A stretch of DNA of 64,000 bases from Oscillibacter sp. MSJ-31 (GCF_018918025.1 NZ_JAHLPT010000005.1:1-64000), one strand, 5' to 3'. Numbered from the stretch's first letter, positions 1 to 6,582 are shown. The notes: a model not told the origin generated them from the sequence alone. Program-made: numbers and translations.

Positions 1-138
1 TGTTGGTACTTTCCAGTTTACAAGGTTTGAAAGAGCTGTGGTAGTGGCTTTTCCTTTTCCGACTATTTTCGGCTGTGAACTCCCGACATCTGGCGGTTAG
101 TTACGCCCGACGCGAATACAGGCTCCGGCTGAATGAAG

Positions 139-435
139 TCAGCCGGCAATAGAGGCGTCGTCCAAAGCTGCCTCCAAGTGCTTCATGTTCATGTATTTCT
201 TGTTGCCCCACTGGGTGCCCGCCACGTGGCGCAGCCTCGCGCAGACCAGCATCAGGGCGGAGTTGCCATCGGGGAATGTCCCCACCACACGGGTGCGCCG
301 ACGGATCTCACGGTTCAGCCGCTCGATCACGTTGTTGGTGCGGATGCGCGTCCAATGCTCGCTGGGAAAATCGCAGTAGGTCAGCGTCTCCTCAATGCCG
401 TCCTCGACCTTCTTGGCGGCCTCCTTCAGCTTCAT
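139..435 (-). pseudogene. IS256-family transposase, C-terminal fragment
   Basis: The 98 codons encode the C-terminal part of a mutator-type (IS256) transposase. The conserved TNNVIERLNREIRRRTRVVG stretch and the GNSALMLVCARLRHV stretch after it are visible. Full-length relatives are about 400 residues, so roughly three quarters is missing. Upstream of the ATG the frame stays open for a while, but the residues no longer look like a transposase, which places the breakpoint near 480-520. The first 138 bases may hold the terminal inverted repeat of the IS, but it cannot be proven without the other end. It is a relic and cannot be active. Confidence 0.85.
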
Positions 436-596
436 GGCGCGCAGCTTGCATACGGCGGCGGCCAGCGGCCGCTGGTGCGGAGCAGAACGGCCGCGGTGCG
501 GTCTGAGTAACAGCCGCCACTAACAACTTGATGTAGTCCAGATATTCTCCATAATGGTGGTATCCGCAACAGCGGAAATTCACTATTAGGAGGGTA

Positions 597-755
597 ATGG
601 ATGTTACCGATACAGTAGCCGCAGTCGCCGGAGGTTTTGCTGGTGGAGTTTATGGTTTGAATGGAATTCCGCAGGAATGGCTCAAATCCTTGCAACGGAA
701 AGAGTACATTGAGGACTTATGCGAAAAGGCTGCACTGCGCTGGAGCGCAAAGTAA
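597..755 (+). pseudogene. ADP-ribosylglycohydrolase C-terminal remnant
   Basis: The reading frame gives TDTVAAVAGGFAGGVYG, followed by IPQEWL and a stop at 753-755. This is the metal-binding C-terminal signature of the ADP-ribosylglycohydrolase (DraG/ARH) family, usually GGDTDTVAA..GGLAG..YG..IP..W. The family is about 250-350 residues and only about 52 codons remain. The residues just before TDT do not fit the family, so the break is at the start of this fragment. A chance AGGAGG lies before the ATG, but the peptide lacks the rest of the active site. It is most likely debris from a recombination that also truncated the neighbouring transposase. Confidence 0.7.
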
Positions 756-889
756 GTCAGGAAAACACTCGTTGTGGCAAGCTATTAGACCCCTCTGCGG
801 GGCTGATTTGACAAGAGCAACGACTTGTGGTATTATCTCGTCAAGATCAGTGCACGGGTCTTATAGCAATTCCACAACTGAACAATAAT

Positions 890-994
890 CCTATAAGAGA
901 GACGCGAGGGACAAGCCCTATGACCGTCCGGCAACCTCCCAGAGAGAAAGGTGCCAAAGCTTGTACGATAGGTTCAACCAGCCCCGCAAGCTGG
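890..994 (+). promoter_or_regulatory. SAM-clan (SAM-I/IV-like) riboswitch candidate
   Basis: The leader carries the SAM-riboswitch core. A GAGGGAC arm (905-911) pairs with GUCC..CCUC around the kink-turn sequence CGGCAACC (929-936). The loop ACAAGC (911-916) is complementary to GCUUGU (959-964), the expected pseudoknot. GGUGCCAA follows the short third helix. CCUAU (890-894) pairs with AUAGG (968-972) to close the aptamer. The normal SAM-I P4 hairpin is missing, and a CCAGC/GCTGG hairpin (978-994) follows P1 instead. That arrangement recalls SAM-IV and SAM-I/IV variants. It precedes a terminator and the gene at 1046. The class and ligand are inferred from pattern only. Confidence 0.62.
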
Positions 995-1000
995 ATTTTT

Positions 1001-1044
1001 TGCACCTATTTTCTGGGAGAGTCTAGAAAATGAGGTGCATTTTT
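1001..1044 (+). terminator. Riboswitch terminator overlapping the SD of the next gene
   Basis: TGCACCTATTTTCT (1001-1014) pairs with AGAAAATGAGGTGCA (1025-1039), giving 14 bp with one bulged G, followed by five T. The 3' arm contains GAGG (1032-1035), the likely Shine-Dalgarno of the gene starting at 1046. Folding would therefore both terminate transcription and hide the ribosome site. AGGTGC (949-954) in the aptamer can pair with GCACCT (1002-1007), so an antiterminator is available when the aptamer is open. This is OFF-switch logic by inference. Confidence 0.7.
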
Positions 1045-1045
1045 C

Positions 1046-1594
1046 ATGAAACCGAATTGTAAATACGAAGTACATACCTATTGGGGATGGTTCCGTTTAG
1101 ACGAGGGGGCATACCAGGATTATCTTGCTGGGAAGCTTTGGATCACTTGGGTTCCCGGAAAGCCTAATCAGAGCCACCCGGTCGGGTCTGATCCTGTCCA
1201 TGTATCTGATGAGGCGCTCAAGTATCGTGAACTTGCCGCGAGAAGCGATGCATACACGGTGTGCTATCAGTTCTTTGCTACGGGAAAAGCAACGGTTCCC
1301 TATCGTTCCAAAATGAGTGATACGCCGATTGACGAGATGTGCCTGTCCGTCCGCTCTTCGAATGGGCTGATGCGTGCTGGCGCGAACACCTTTGGCAAGG
1401 TGAAGTCAATCATGGAGCAGGAAAACGGCCTGCGAACGATTCGCAACCTCGGCGTGAAGAGTGAAAAGGAAATCAAGTTGTGCTTCTTTAATAGCTGCTA
1501 CTCGCTACTGAACGAATACGAAAAAGCGGAATGGTGGCAGGAAGTGATAGACGGCAATTCGAATTCTGCATCGCCGGCACAGGAAATCGCCTGA
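1046..1594 (+). CDS. Accessory protein with RNA polymerase alpha-CTD-like domain
   Basis: This is a 182-residue protein of unknown role. Residues about 100-148 match the C-terminal domain of bacterial RNA polymerase alpha. They read LSVRSSNGLMRAGANT, a linker, then IRNLGVKSEKEIK. By alignment, the E. coli UP-element-contacting residues R265, N268, G296, K298 and S299 are all kept (here R103, N106, G136, K138, S139), while C269 is Gly. The N-terminal 95 residues are rich in Tyr and Trp and match nothing I recognise. The start is fixed by GAGG inside the preceding terminator. The gene at 1608 follows after 13 bp with its own AGGAGG. A DNA-binding or transcription-modifying role is inferred, not shown. 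Confidence 0.7.
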   Translation: MKPNCKYEVHTYWGWFRLDEGAYQDYLAGKLWITWVPGKPNQSHPVGSDPVHVSDEALKYRELAARSDAYTVCYQFFATGKATVPYRSKMSDTPIDEMCLSVRSSNGLMRAGANTFGKVKSIMEQENGLRTIRNLGVKSEKEIKLCFFNSCYSLLNEYEKAEWWQEVIDGNSNSASPAQEIA

Positions 1595-1607
1595 CAGGAG
1601 GAATCGG

Positions 1608-2216
1608 ATGAATTCGTTCAGAGATTTTGAGAAATCCCTCTGTATTCTGCGGGATCGGGCCTGCATCAATATGCTTGACCCGGATCAGGCAAGCGGGGCG
1701 AACGGTATACTGTGCTACGGATATGTGGATCATGTAGCCGGGTTGACTTTTGAAGGCTTGGCATTGGTTTCGTGTGTGGACGATGACTATACTATTGTTT
1801 TAGACAACAAAGAGATTGGGATGAAGATCCGCGCCGATGAAGAAAAAGTCAGAAATGCAGTTCCGGTATCGAATAAGGCCCTTTTGGCCAGATACGCAGA
1901 TCGCATTGAGATCCTTGACATTTACTATGAGGACACGGAAGTAGTGAATGCACGCGCTATGACAGAGTTAGACCCCTTCCGGCATCCGCAGTATCCGGAC
2001 GATCTTTTCGTTTTTTTCTTAGCCCAAGACAAACATTATGAGCAAATGTGGGTGCGATGTGGGAAATACTTGTTTGATGCAGACGGAATAAAGGTGTTCA
2101 CCGGAACACTATTAAATGAGCCCAATCGTGATATGGGAATTCACGATGGAGACGAGGTAAAAGTCGGAGTGTTCCATACTGACGCTGGGCCTGTATGTGC
2201 TTGGTGTGACATCTGA
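1608..2216 (+). CDS. Hypothetical protein, second gene of the riboswitch-led operon
   Basis: A 202-residue soluble, acidic protein with no signal peptide or membrane segment, which I cannot assign to a family. It starts 13 bp after the alpha-CTD-like gene with a good AGGAGG, so the two are probably co-transcribed and share the upstream riboswitch control. Its GC content is lower than the chromosomal genes to the right, in keeping with the accessory nature of 1-3570. The C-terminal half (DGDEVKVGVFHTDAGPVCAWCDI) resembles a small beta-rich fold, but that is only an impression. Confidence 0.6.
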   Translation: MNSFRDFEKSLCILRDRACINMLDPDQASGANGILCYGYVDHVAGLTFEGLALVSCVDDDYTIVLDNKEIGMKIRADEEKVRNAVPVSNKALLARYADRIEILDIYYEDTEVVNARAMTELDPFRHPQYPDDLFVFFLAQDKHYEQMWVRCGKYLFDADGIKVFTGTLLNEPNRDMGIHDGDEVKVGVFHTDAGPVCAWCDI

Positions 2217-2244
2217 GGCGCATTTTCAACAACTCGGAAATATA

Positions 2245-2278
2245 AAGGAGGAGAGGGGCCGTTGCCACTCTCCTCCTT
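2245..2278 (-). terminator. Hairpin terminator of the integrase fragment
   Basis: AAGGAGGAGAG (2245-2255) and CTCTCCTCCTT (2268-2278) form a perfect 11-bp stem. On the minus strand it is followed by TTTATATTT, so it fits best as the terminator of the integrase remnant. On the plus strand it lacks a T-run. Confidence 0.6.
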
Positions 2279-2293
2279 GACCTGTCTATCAGT

Positions 2294-2905
2294 TCACTTC
2301 TTCTGAAATGCACAGTTTACCTTGTCAATAATATCCTCTGGCCGGTTATATGTTAAATGAGCATATATGTCCAGCGTAGTCTTAGATTTTTCGTGTCCGG
2401 CGAGGTATTGGACTGTTTTGATGTCAGTGCCGGCTAAAAGAAGATTTGTGATGTAGGTATGACGAAGCAGATGGGGCGTCACTTCAAAGTCAATGGTATA
2501 GGAATACTTCCTGCATTTGGCTCGCATCCCCTTTTCGGCCTTGACGGTAAACTGAACTTTCTTGCCATCAGTGTACTTATAATAGGTGCGTTCACCTACA
2601 CTCCTCGATTCGACAGTATGCCACAAATGCCTGAACTGTGTGTATGAGAGCGGGCCGCCAGTTCTATTTGCGAACACATACTCAGACGAGGATAAATCCT
2701 TGGCCTTCCTAAGCTCTATCACCAGTAGATTTGGAATGGGAACCGTTCTCCTGGCAGCCTTTGTTTTTAGCTGGTCCGAAATAACAGCTTTATTTCGTTC
2801 ATGCCTAAGTGCCCTTTTTACTTCAATTCGAGGGACATTATCTAACTCGATGCAATCCCATTTCAATGCCAAGATTTCTTCCCTCCGCAGACCCGCATAT
2901 AGTGA
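2294..2905 (-). pseudogene. Tyrosine recombinase/integrase, catalytic domain only
   Basis: The frame encodes the catalytic half of a tyrosine integrase of the Tn916/phage type. It has the first Arg in SLYAGLRREEILALKW, the His-x-x-Arg in TPHLLRHTYITNLLLAG, the later His in LAGHEKSKTTLDIY and the nucleophilic Tyr in DIYAHL. The SAM-like and arm-binding N-terminal domains, about 150 residues, are gone. Upstream of codon SLYAG the frame runs antisense through the excisionase-like gene, and those residues are not integrase. The break is therefore near 2905-2930. All catalytic residues remain, but the protein would lack the core-binding clamp, so it is probably inactive. Confidence 0.85.
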
Positions 2906-2951
2906 AGGGGCATTTGCCCACAAATCCATTCTTTTGAAGGAGTGAGGTACG

Positions 2952-3173
2952 ATGGAACTGTTTAACCGAAAAGAGACAGCGGCCATTCTTGGGGTATCGA
3001 TAACCACCTTGGACAAAATGCGTGAGAACAAGAAAATCGGATACTATCAGTCCTGCCCAGGTGGTAAGGTTCAGTTTACCAGAAAACACATTGAACAATA
3101 CTGGGAGCGGATTGAGAGTGAGCCGCGAGAGAAGTATGCGAGGAAGCCTAAGAAGGCAAAACTGATTTTTTAA
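2952..3173 (+). CDS. Excisionase-like small DNA-binding protein
   Basis: A 73-residue protein with the winged-helix/MerR-like signature of Xis proteins: LFNRKETAAILGVSITTLDKM, a basic turn, then GKVQFTRKHIEQYWER. A good GGAG lies just upstream, and part of it abuts the integrase break. In intact elements xis normally precedes int on the same strand. Here the two are on opposite strands and run divergently, so an inversion or deletion has rearranged the module. It would direct recombination toward excision if an integrase were supplied. It ends just before a very strong terminator. Confidence 0.7.
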   Translation: MELFNRKETAAILGVSITTLDKMRENKKIGYYQSCPGGKVQFTRKHIEQYWERIESEPREKYARKPKKAKLIF

Positions 3174-3178
3174 TGGAG

Positions 3179-3219
3179 AGGGCCGTTGCAGAATGCCAAA
3201 TTCTGCAACGGCCCTTTTT
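3179..3219 (+). terminator. Strong intrinsic terminator after the excisionase-like gene
   Basis: A perfect 16-bp stem (3179-3194 with 3200-3215) with a five-base loop is followed by a T-run. It sits six bases after the stop codon. Confidence 0.9.
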
Positions 3220-3363
3220 CTGCGCTCAAATTCTGTTTTCAGATGGGGGACGATCATTCGAGATTCAGAGCGAAGAACAAACCATTGCTCATTATCCATA
3301 GAACGCAGGATGAAGAAAAACAGAGTCGTGATTAGATGCGCGGATACCAATTTCTGGGCGGTT

Positions 3364-3428
3364 TTCCCACCGCAAATTTAACCTCAAACCCTCAAAAAAA
3401 GGCTTCCCACCGCAAATTTAACCTCAAA
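3364..3428. repeat. 25-bp direct repeat, two copies 40 bp apart
   Basis: TTCCCACCGCAAATTTAACC plus CTCAAA occurs at 3364-3388 and again at 3404-3428. The stretch 3220-3520 otherwise holds no credible gene. The repeat lies at the outer edge of the element next to rpsI, where recombinase arm sites or excision-protein sites would be expected. That role is a guess. Confidence 0.7.
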
Positions 3429-3450
3429 AATTGTGCTATAAAAGGTTACG

Positions 3451-3478
3451 CACCACAATATATTGTGGTGTGCTTTTT
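3451..3478 (+). terminator. Palindromic terminator-like hairpin
   Basis: CACCACAATA and TATTGTGGTG form a 20-bp perfect palindrome followed by GC and five T on the plus strand. No intact plus-strand gene directly precedes it, so it may end leftover transcription from the element. Confidence 0.55.
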
Positions 3479-3528
3479 CGGAAAATAGACCCCTCAGATT
3501 TAGGTATCGTAACTTTTGGCATAAGAAA

Positions 3529-3556
3529 ACCCCGGAAAACCGAAGTTTTCCGGGGT
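3529..3556 (-). terminator. rpsI operon terminator
   Basis: ACCCCGGAAAAC (3529-3540) pairs with GTTTTCCGGGGT (3545-3556) around CGAA. On the minus strand it is followed by a short T-run. It lies 15 bp past the rpsI stop codon. Confidence 0.85.
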
Positions 3557-3570
3557 AACTGATAACAAAA

Positions 3571-3975
3571 TCAGCGCTTGGAGAACTGGGGAGCACGACG
3601 GGCGGCTTTCAGGCCGTACTTCTTGCGCTCCTTCATACGAGGATCGCGGGTGAGGAAACCGGCCTTCTTGAGGATGGGACGGTAGTCGGGGTTGACGAGC
3701 AGCAGAGCGCGGGCAACGCCGTGGCGCAGAGCGCCGGCCTGACCGGACACACCGCCGCCCTCGACGGTGGCGACGATATCGACCTTACCGAGGGTCTCGG
3801 TCGCGGCGAGGGGCTGACGGACGACCATCTTGAGGGTCTCGAGACCGAAATACTCATCGATGTCGCGGCCGTTGATGGTGATGGAGCCGGTGCCGTTCTC
3901 AAAGAGATGCACGCGGGCAACGGAGGACTTTCTGCGGCCGGTGCCGTAGAGGTAAGGCTTCTTGGACTGATACAT
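3571..3975 (-). CDS. rpsI: 30S ribosomal protein S9
   Basis: A 134-residue protein that is S9 from end to end. It has the [13 protein letters not shown]-terminal signature, [19 protein letters not shown] in the middle, and the conserved basic tail ending RAPQFSKR that reaches toward P-site tRNA. Length is normal for the family (about 130). It lies directly downstream of rplM on the minus strand, the usual L13-S9 operon, with a GGAGG-type site in the short gap. Its 3' end abuts the mobile-element remnant at 1-3570, consistent with the rpsI 3' end serving as an integration site. Confidence 0.98.
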   Translation of the reverse strand: MYQSKKPYLYGTGRRKSSVARVHLFENGTGSITINGRDIDEYFGLETLKMVVRQPLAATETLGKVDIVATVEGGGVSGQAGALRHGVARALLLVNPDYRPILKKAGFLTRDPRMKERKKYGLKAARRAPQFSKR

Positions 3976-3991
3976 TCTTCTTTATCCTCCT

Positions 3992-4423
3992 TTACTTGAC
4001 TTCCCAGACTTCGGGCTTCTGAGCCTGCTGCTCATGAGCCTCGCCGGCGTAGATGTGCAGGCGCTTGAGGGAGTCCTTGGTGACGGTGTTGCGGGGCATC
4101 ATGCCGCGGACCGCGACGCGCATCGCGAGCTCGGGCTTCTCCTGCATGAGGATGCGGTACTTGGTCTCCTTGAGGCCGCCGACCCAGCCGGAGTGAGTAC
4201 GGTAATACTTCTGCTCCATCTTGTTGCCGGTGAGGACTGCCTTGGCGGCGTTGATGATGATGACGTTGTCGCCGCAATCAGCGTGCGGGGTATAGGTGAC
4301 CTTGAGCTTGCCGCGCAGCAGATCGGCTGCCGCCACGGCGGTCTTGCCCATGGGCTTGCCGGCAGCGTCGATAACGTACCACTTACGCTCGATGTTGCCC
4401 TTGTTCGCCATAAAAGTGGACAT
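3992..4423 (-). CDS. rplM: 50S ribosomal protein L13
   Basis: A 143-residue L13, with WYVIDAAGKPMGKTAVAAADLLRGK near the start and GDNVIIINAAKAVLTGNKMEQKYYRTHSGW in the middle, followed by the MRVAVRGMMPRN motif. I chose the ATG at 4423 because GGAGG lies nine bases upstream and the resulting length matches the family (about 142). A start 30 bases further out would add ten unconserved residues. It is the first gene of the rplM-rpsI operon under a near-consensus promoter. Confidence 0.97.
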   Translation of the reverse strand: MSTFMANKGNIERKWYVIDAAGKPMGKTAVAAADLLRGKLKVTYTPHADCGDNVIIINAAKAVLTGNKMEQKYYRTHSGWVGGLKETKYRILMQEKPELAMRVAVRGMMPRNTVTKDSLKRLHIYAGEAHEQQAQKPEVWEVK

Positions 4424-4507
4424 GGTGTTTTTCCTCCGTTTGAAATCTATCATGTAGGCTTTCGCTTTACATTTTCTCTGTTCCCTGTTAAAATCGGAAC
4501 AAAGCTA

Positions 4508-4536
4508 TTTATAGCACTTCTCCGCCCCTCTGTCAA
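4508..4536 (-). promoter_or_regulatory. Sigma-A promoter of rplM-rpsI
   Basis: On the minus strand TTGACA (4536-4531), a 17-bp spacer and TATAAA (4513-4508) form a near-perfect vegetative promoter. Transcription should begin near 4501, about 78 bases before the rplM start. Confidence 0.85.
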
Positions 4537-4655
4537 CACCATTTTAATTTAGCGCAGTCAATACTCTTGAAATCTCTTTTTTTCTTTGATTTGCTCTCGT
4601 TTTCTGAAATGGCAAATTGAAATTTTACTCTGTTACCCGGGAGGAATACCGAACC

Positions 4656-5381
4656 ATGCAGGAAATTCTGGGCCTCGTGCGCCGCTGCGTCGAGGATTAC
4701 GACATGATCCAGGCGGGCGATACCGTCGCCGTCGGCGTCTCCGGCGGCAAGGATTCGCTCCTCACGCTCACCGCGCTCGCGCGGCTGAGCCGCTTTTATC
4801 CCAAGCCGTTCCGGGTCGTCGCCATGACCGTTGAGGCGGGCACGCCGGGCATGAGCTTCGACGGCGTGGCGGACTACTGCCGCGCGCTCGGCGTGGAGTA
4901 CATCCGCGTGAGCGTCCCCATCTACGAGGTCGTGTTCCTCGAGCGTAGGGAGAAGAACCCCTGCTCGCTGTGCGCCAAGCTGCGCCGCGGCGCGCTCTCG
5001 ACTGCGATGAATGAGCACGGCATCAGGAAGATCGCGCTCGGCCACCACTACGACGACGCGGTGGAGACCATGCTCATGAGCCTTATTTTTGAAGGACGGC
5101 TCGGTTGCTTCCAGCCCGTGACCTACCTCAGCCGCACGGACGTCACGCAGATCCGCCCGCTTCTCTATGTCAAGGAGCGGCAGGTCGTGAACGCCGCGAA
5201 GCGGCTGGAGCTGCCCATCGTGGAGAATCCCTGCCCCGCCAACGGCGAAACGCGGCGGCAGGAGATCAAGGAGCTCATCGCCTCGCTCGAGGGGCGCTAT
5301 CCCGACCTCAAGCAGAAGATCTTCGGCGCGATGCAGCGCTACCCGCTCTACGGCTGGGGCGTCGGCGGCGAGGACAAATGA
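4656..5381 (+). CDS. TtcA-like PP-loop ATPase (tRNA thiolation family)
   Basis: A 241-residue adenine-nucleotide alpha-hydrolase of the TtcA/TilS superfamily. The PP-loop SGGKDS is at residues 29-34. A CxxC pair (C103, C106) and a later Cys in ENPCPANGETRR match the TtcA pattern for an iron-sulfur cluster. By family it would adenylate tRNA and thiolate cytidine 32, but paralogues in Firmicutes are not all characterised. The ATG at 4656 has GGGAGG ten bases before it. An in-frame TTG at 4617 has no site. It is convergent with bofA, and their ends share a hairpin. Confidence 0.82.
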   Translation: MQEILGLVRRCVEDYDMIQAGDTVAVGVSGGKDSLLTLTALARLSRFYPKPFRVVAMTVEAGTPGMSFDGVADYCRALGVEYIRVSVPIYEVVFLERREKNPCSLCAKLRRGALSTAMNEHGIRKIALGHHYDDAVETMLMSLIFEGRLGCFQPVTYLSRTDVTQIRPLLYVKERQVVNAAKRLELPIVENPCPANGETRRQEIKELIASLEGRYPDLKQKIFGAMQRYPLYGWGVGGEDK

Positions 5382-5385
5382 AAAA

Positions 5386-5401
5386 GCCGCCGGTCGGCGG
5401 C
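5386..5401 (-). terminator. bofA terminator
   Basis: GCCGCC/GGCGGC with loop GGTC is followed on the minus strand by five T. It overlaps the stop-codon region of the convergent TtcA-like gene. Confidence 0.65.
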
Positions 5402-5420
5402 CTCTCCGAAAATATGTAGG

Positions 5421-5687
5421 CTAAACGAACAGCATCTGCAGCAGCACCAACAGCACCAGTCCGGGCACGCCGAGGATGCCGACGGTGAGCGCGTTGAAAA
5501 AATTCAGTCCCAGCGAAAAGCCGGTGACCGGCTCGGTCAGGCCGAGCAGGAACAGCGCGAGGAAGCCCAGCGCCGTGTTGAGCAGCACCTTCGCCGCCAG
5601 CTTCAGCGGTGCGGCGAACAGCCGCACCACCGAAAAAAGCACGAAGGCGCAGAGGATCGCAATGCCTATTTTGTCCGTCAGACCCAT
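5421..5687 (-). CDS. bofA: BofA-family pro-sigma-K processing regulator
   Basis: An 88-residue polytopic membrane protein, the same size as B. subtilis BofA (87). It has hydrophobic segments near residues 7-30 and 35-55 and the C-terminal NALTVGILGVPGLVLLVLLQ typical of the family. BofA holds the SpoIVFB protease inactive in the mother-cell-derived membrane until the forespore signal (SpoIVB) arrives. spoIVB is also present in this window at 38404. The gene follows yaaL and overlaps its 3' end by ten bases, the same pair order as in Bacillus. GGAGGGGG precedes the ATG. Confidence 0.88.
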   Translation of the reverse strand: MGLTDKIGIAILCAFVLFSVVRLFAAPLKLAAKVLLNTALGFLALFLLGLTEPVTGFSLGLNFFNALTVGILGVPGLVLLVLLQMLFV

Positions 5688-5944
5688 GTGACCGCCCCCT
5701 CCGAGTAGATCCTGGACGCGGCGATGCCGCCGCTCTCCTTGACGAGCCGCAGCAGATAGTTGTAGCGCGACTGGAGCGCGTTGAGCTCGAAGATGCAGGC
5801 GTCCACCAGCTCCGGCTCGGTTGTGTTGTCGAAGCGGACATAAGCCTGCGCGAGCGCGAAGCGCGTGTCGCTCAGCTCGGCGAAAAGCTCCTGCAGCTTT
5901 GGGTCGCTCGAGACCGGCTGCTGCAATAGATTGATCTTACGCAT
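5678..5944 (-). CDS. yaaL: YaaL-like DUF2508 protein
   Basis: An 88-residue soluble, mostly helical protein of the DUF2508 family, which sits beside bofA in many Firmicutes. Its exact function is unknown. The conserved pattern of Leu/Glu heptads and the central YVRFDNTTEPELVDACIFELNALQSRYNYLLR block are visible. I chose the ATG at 5944 with GAGGGAG upstream; an in-frame TTG lies nine bases further out. Its ribosome site straddles the left edge of the 65-bp repeat at 5956, so the inserted array begins inside its translation signal without destroying it. Confidence 0.8.
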   Translation of the reverse strand: MRKINLLQQPVSSDPKLQELFAELSDTRFALAQAYVRFDNTTEPELVDACIFELNALQSRYNYLLRLVKESGGIAASRIYSEGAVTWV

Positions 5945-5955
5945 ATGTTTCAACT

Positions 5956-6020
5956 CCCTCTACCATTTTACGGAGAGTATGGACAATTATGCCTAAACTT
6001 AAACCATGGGAGGAACGCGC
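5956..6020. repeat. 65-bp direct repeat, copy 1 (left edge)
   Basis: Identical to 7496-7560 and 9036-9100. It begins inside the yaaL ribosome site and, in copy 3, ends at the base before the tadA ATG. It therefore covers the whole ancestral yaaL/tadA intergenic region. Flanking bases differ on both sides, which fixes the length at 65. Confidence 0.95.
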
Positions 6021-6560
6021 GCCCGCCGCAGCGGGCGCAACCCCGCCGCAGCGGACACATGAAAGCCACAGCCCCCGCCCCCAACACTTAACGGGGGGCG
6101 GGGGCGGAGGAGCGGCGGCGGCGCAGCCGCCCGCAGGGGCGAGCAAGCCCCCCCACCGCTGCTTGCCGCGCAGACGGACGCGGGCGCGGGCGCGGCGGCA
6201 GGCAGGGAGCGAGGGGACACGAGCCACATTAGCCCCCTTTTTAATGGCGAGCGCGCCGCCGAGCGACCAACCGCCGCCGCTGCCCACGAACGACGGACGC
6301 AAGCGGCAACAGGGGGGGCGCAGCGAACCCGCCGCGACGGGCGCGCAGCCTTTTGCGCCCCGACCGCGCCGCCATCTGCGCCAGCGGGGGCAAGCGGGCG
6401 GACAAGGCGCAAAGGCGAGGAGGGCGCGCGAGCGAATGCCGCGCGCCGCGCGCACACCGATGTGTGGCGAGGACGGCAACGCCGCCGCAGCCACAACGAG
6501 CGCCGCAGCGGGGGCACCGCCCCCCATCGGCGCGAGCGTCATTCACCATCGGCAGAACCG
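6021..6560. other. GC-rich, hairpin-dense non-coding stretch (unit 1)
   Basis: About 540 bp of extreme GC with open frames in every direction, as expected when stop codons are rare. The translations are low-complexity Ala/Arg/Pro and none has a family match or a good ribosome site. Strong inverted repeats are packed here: GCGCCCGC/GCGGGCGC (6019-6038), GCCCCCGCCCC/GGGGCGGGGGC near 6083-6118, and a GCAAGC/GCTTGC pair near 6144-6170. The motif CGCCGCAGCG recurs at 6024, 6044 and 6501, and again at 6963. A structured RNA made as the HNH 3' tail or from the tadA-type promoter is possible. Confidence 0.5.
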
Positions 6561-6564
6561 ATAA

Positions 6565-6582
6565 AAGCCCCCGAAGGGGCTT
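6565..6582 (-). terminator. Terminator of the HNH gene (unit 1)
   Basis: AAGCCCC/GGGGCTT around CGAA, then TTTTAT on the minus strand. The stem overlaps the HNH stop codon at 6581-6583. Confidence 0.75.

Noticed and set aside
2910-3031. N-terminal extension of the integrase to an ATG at 3031.
   Set aside because: These residues are antisense to the excisionase-like gene and do not look like an integrase core-binding domain.
5972-5998. XerCD dif-like site in the 65-bp repeat (TTATGCCTAAA resembles a XerD arm).
   Set aside because: The XerC half does not match and the XerD half has two extra bases, so I cannot support a dif-type element, though it would suit tandem circles.
5989-6564. 191-residue open frame rich in Ala, Pro and Arg in the GC-rich part of each unit (also 7529-8104).
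   Set aside because: Stop codons are rare at this GC and every frame on both strands is open. The translation is low-complexity and has no family signature. The apparent start is the tadA leader mini-ORF.
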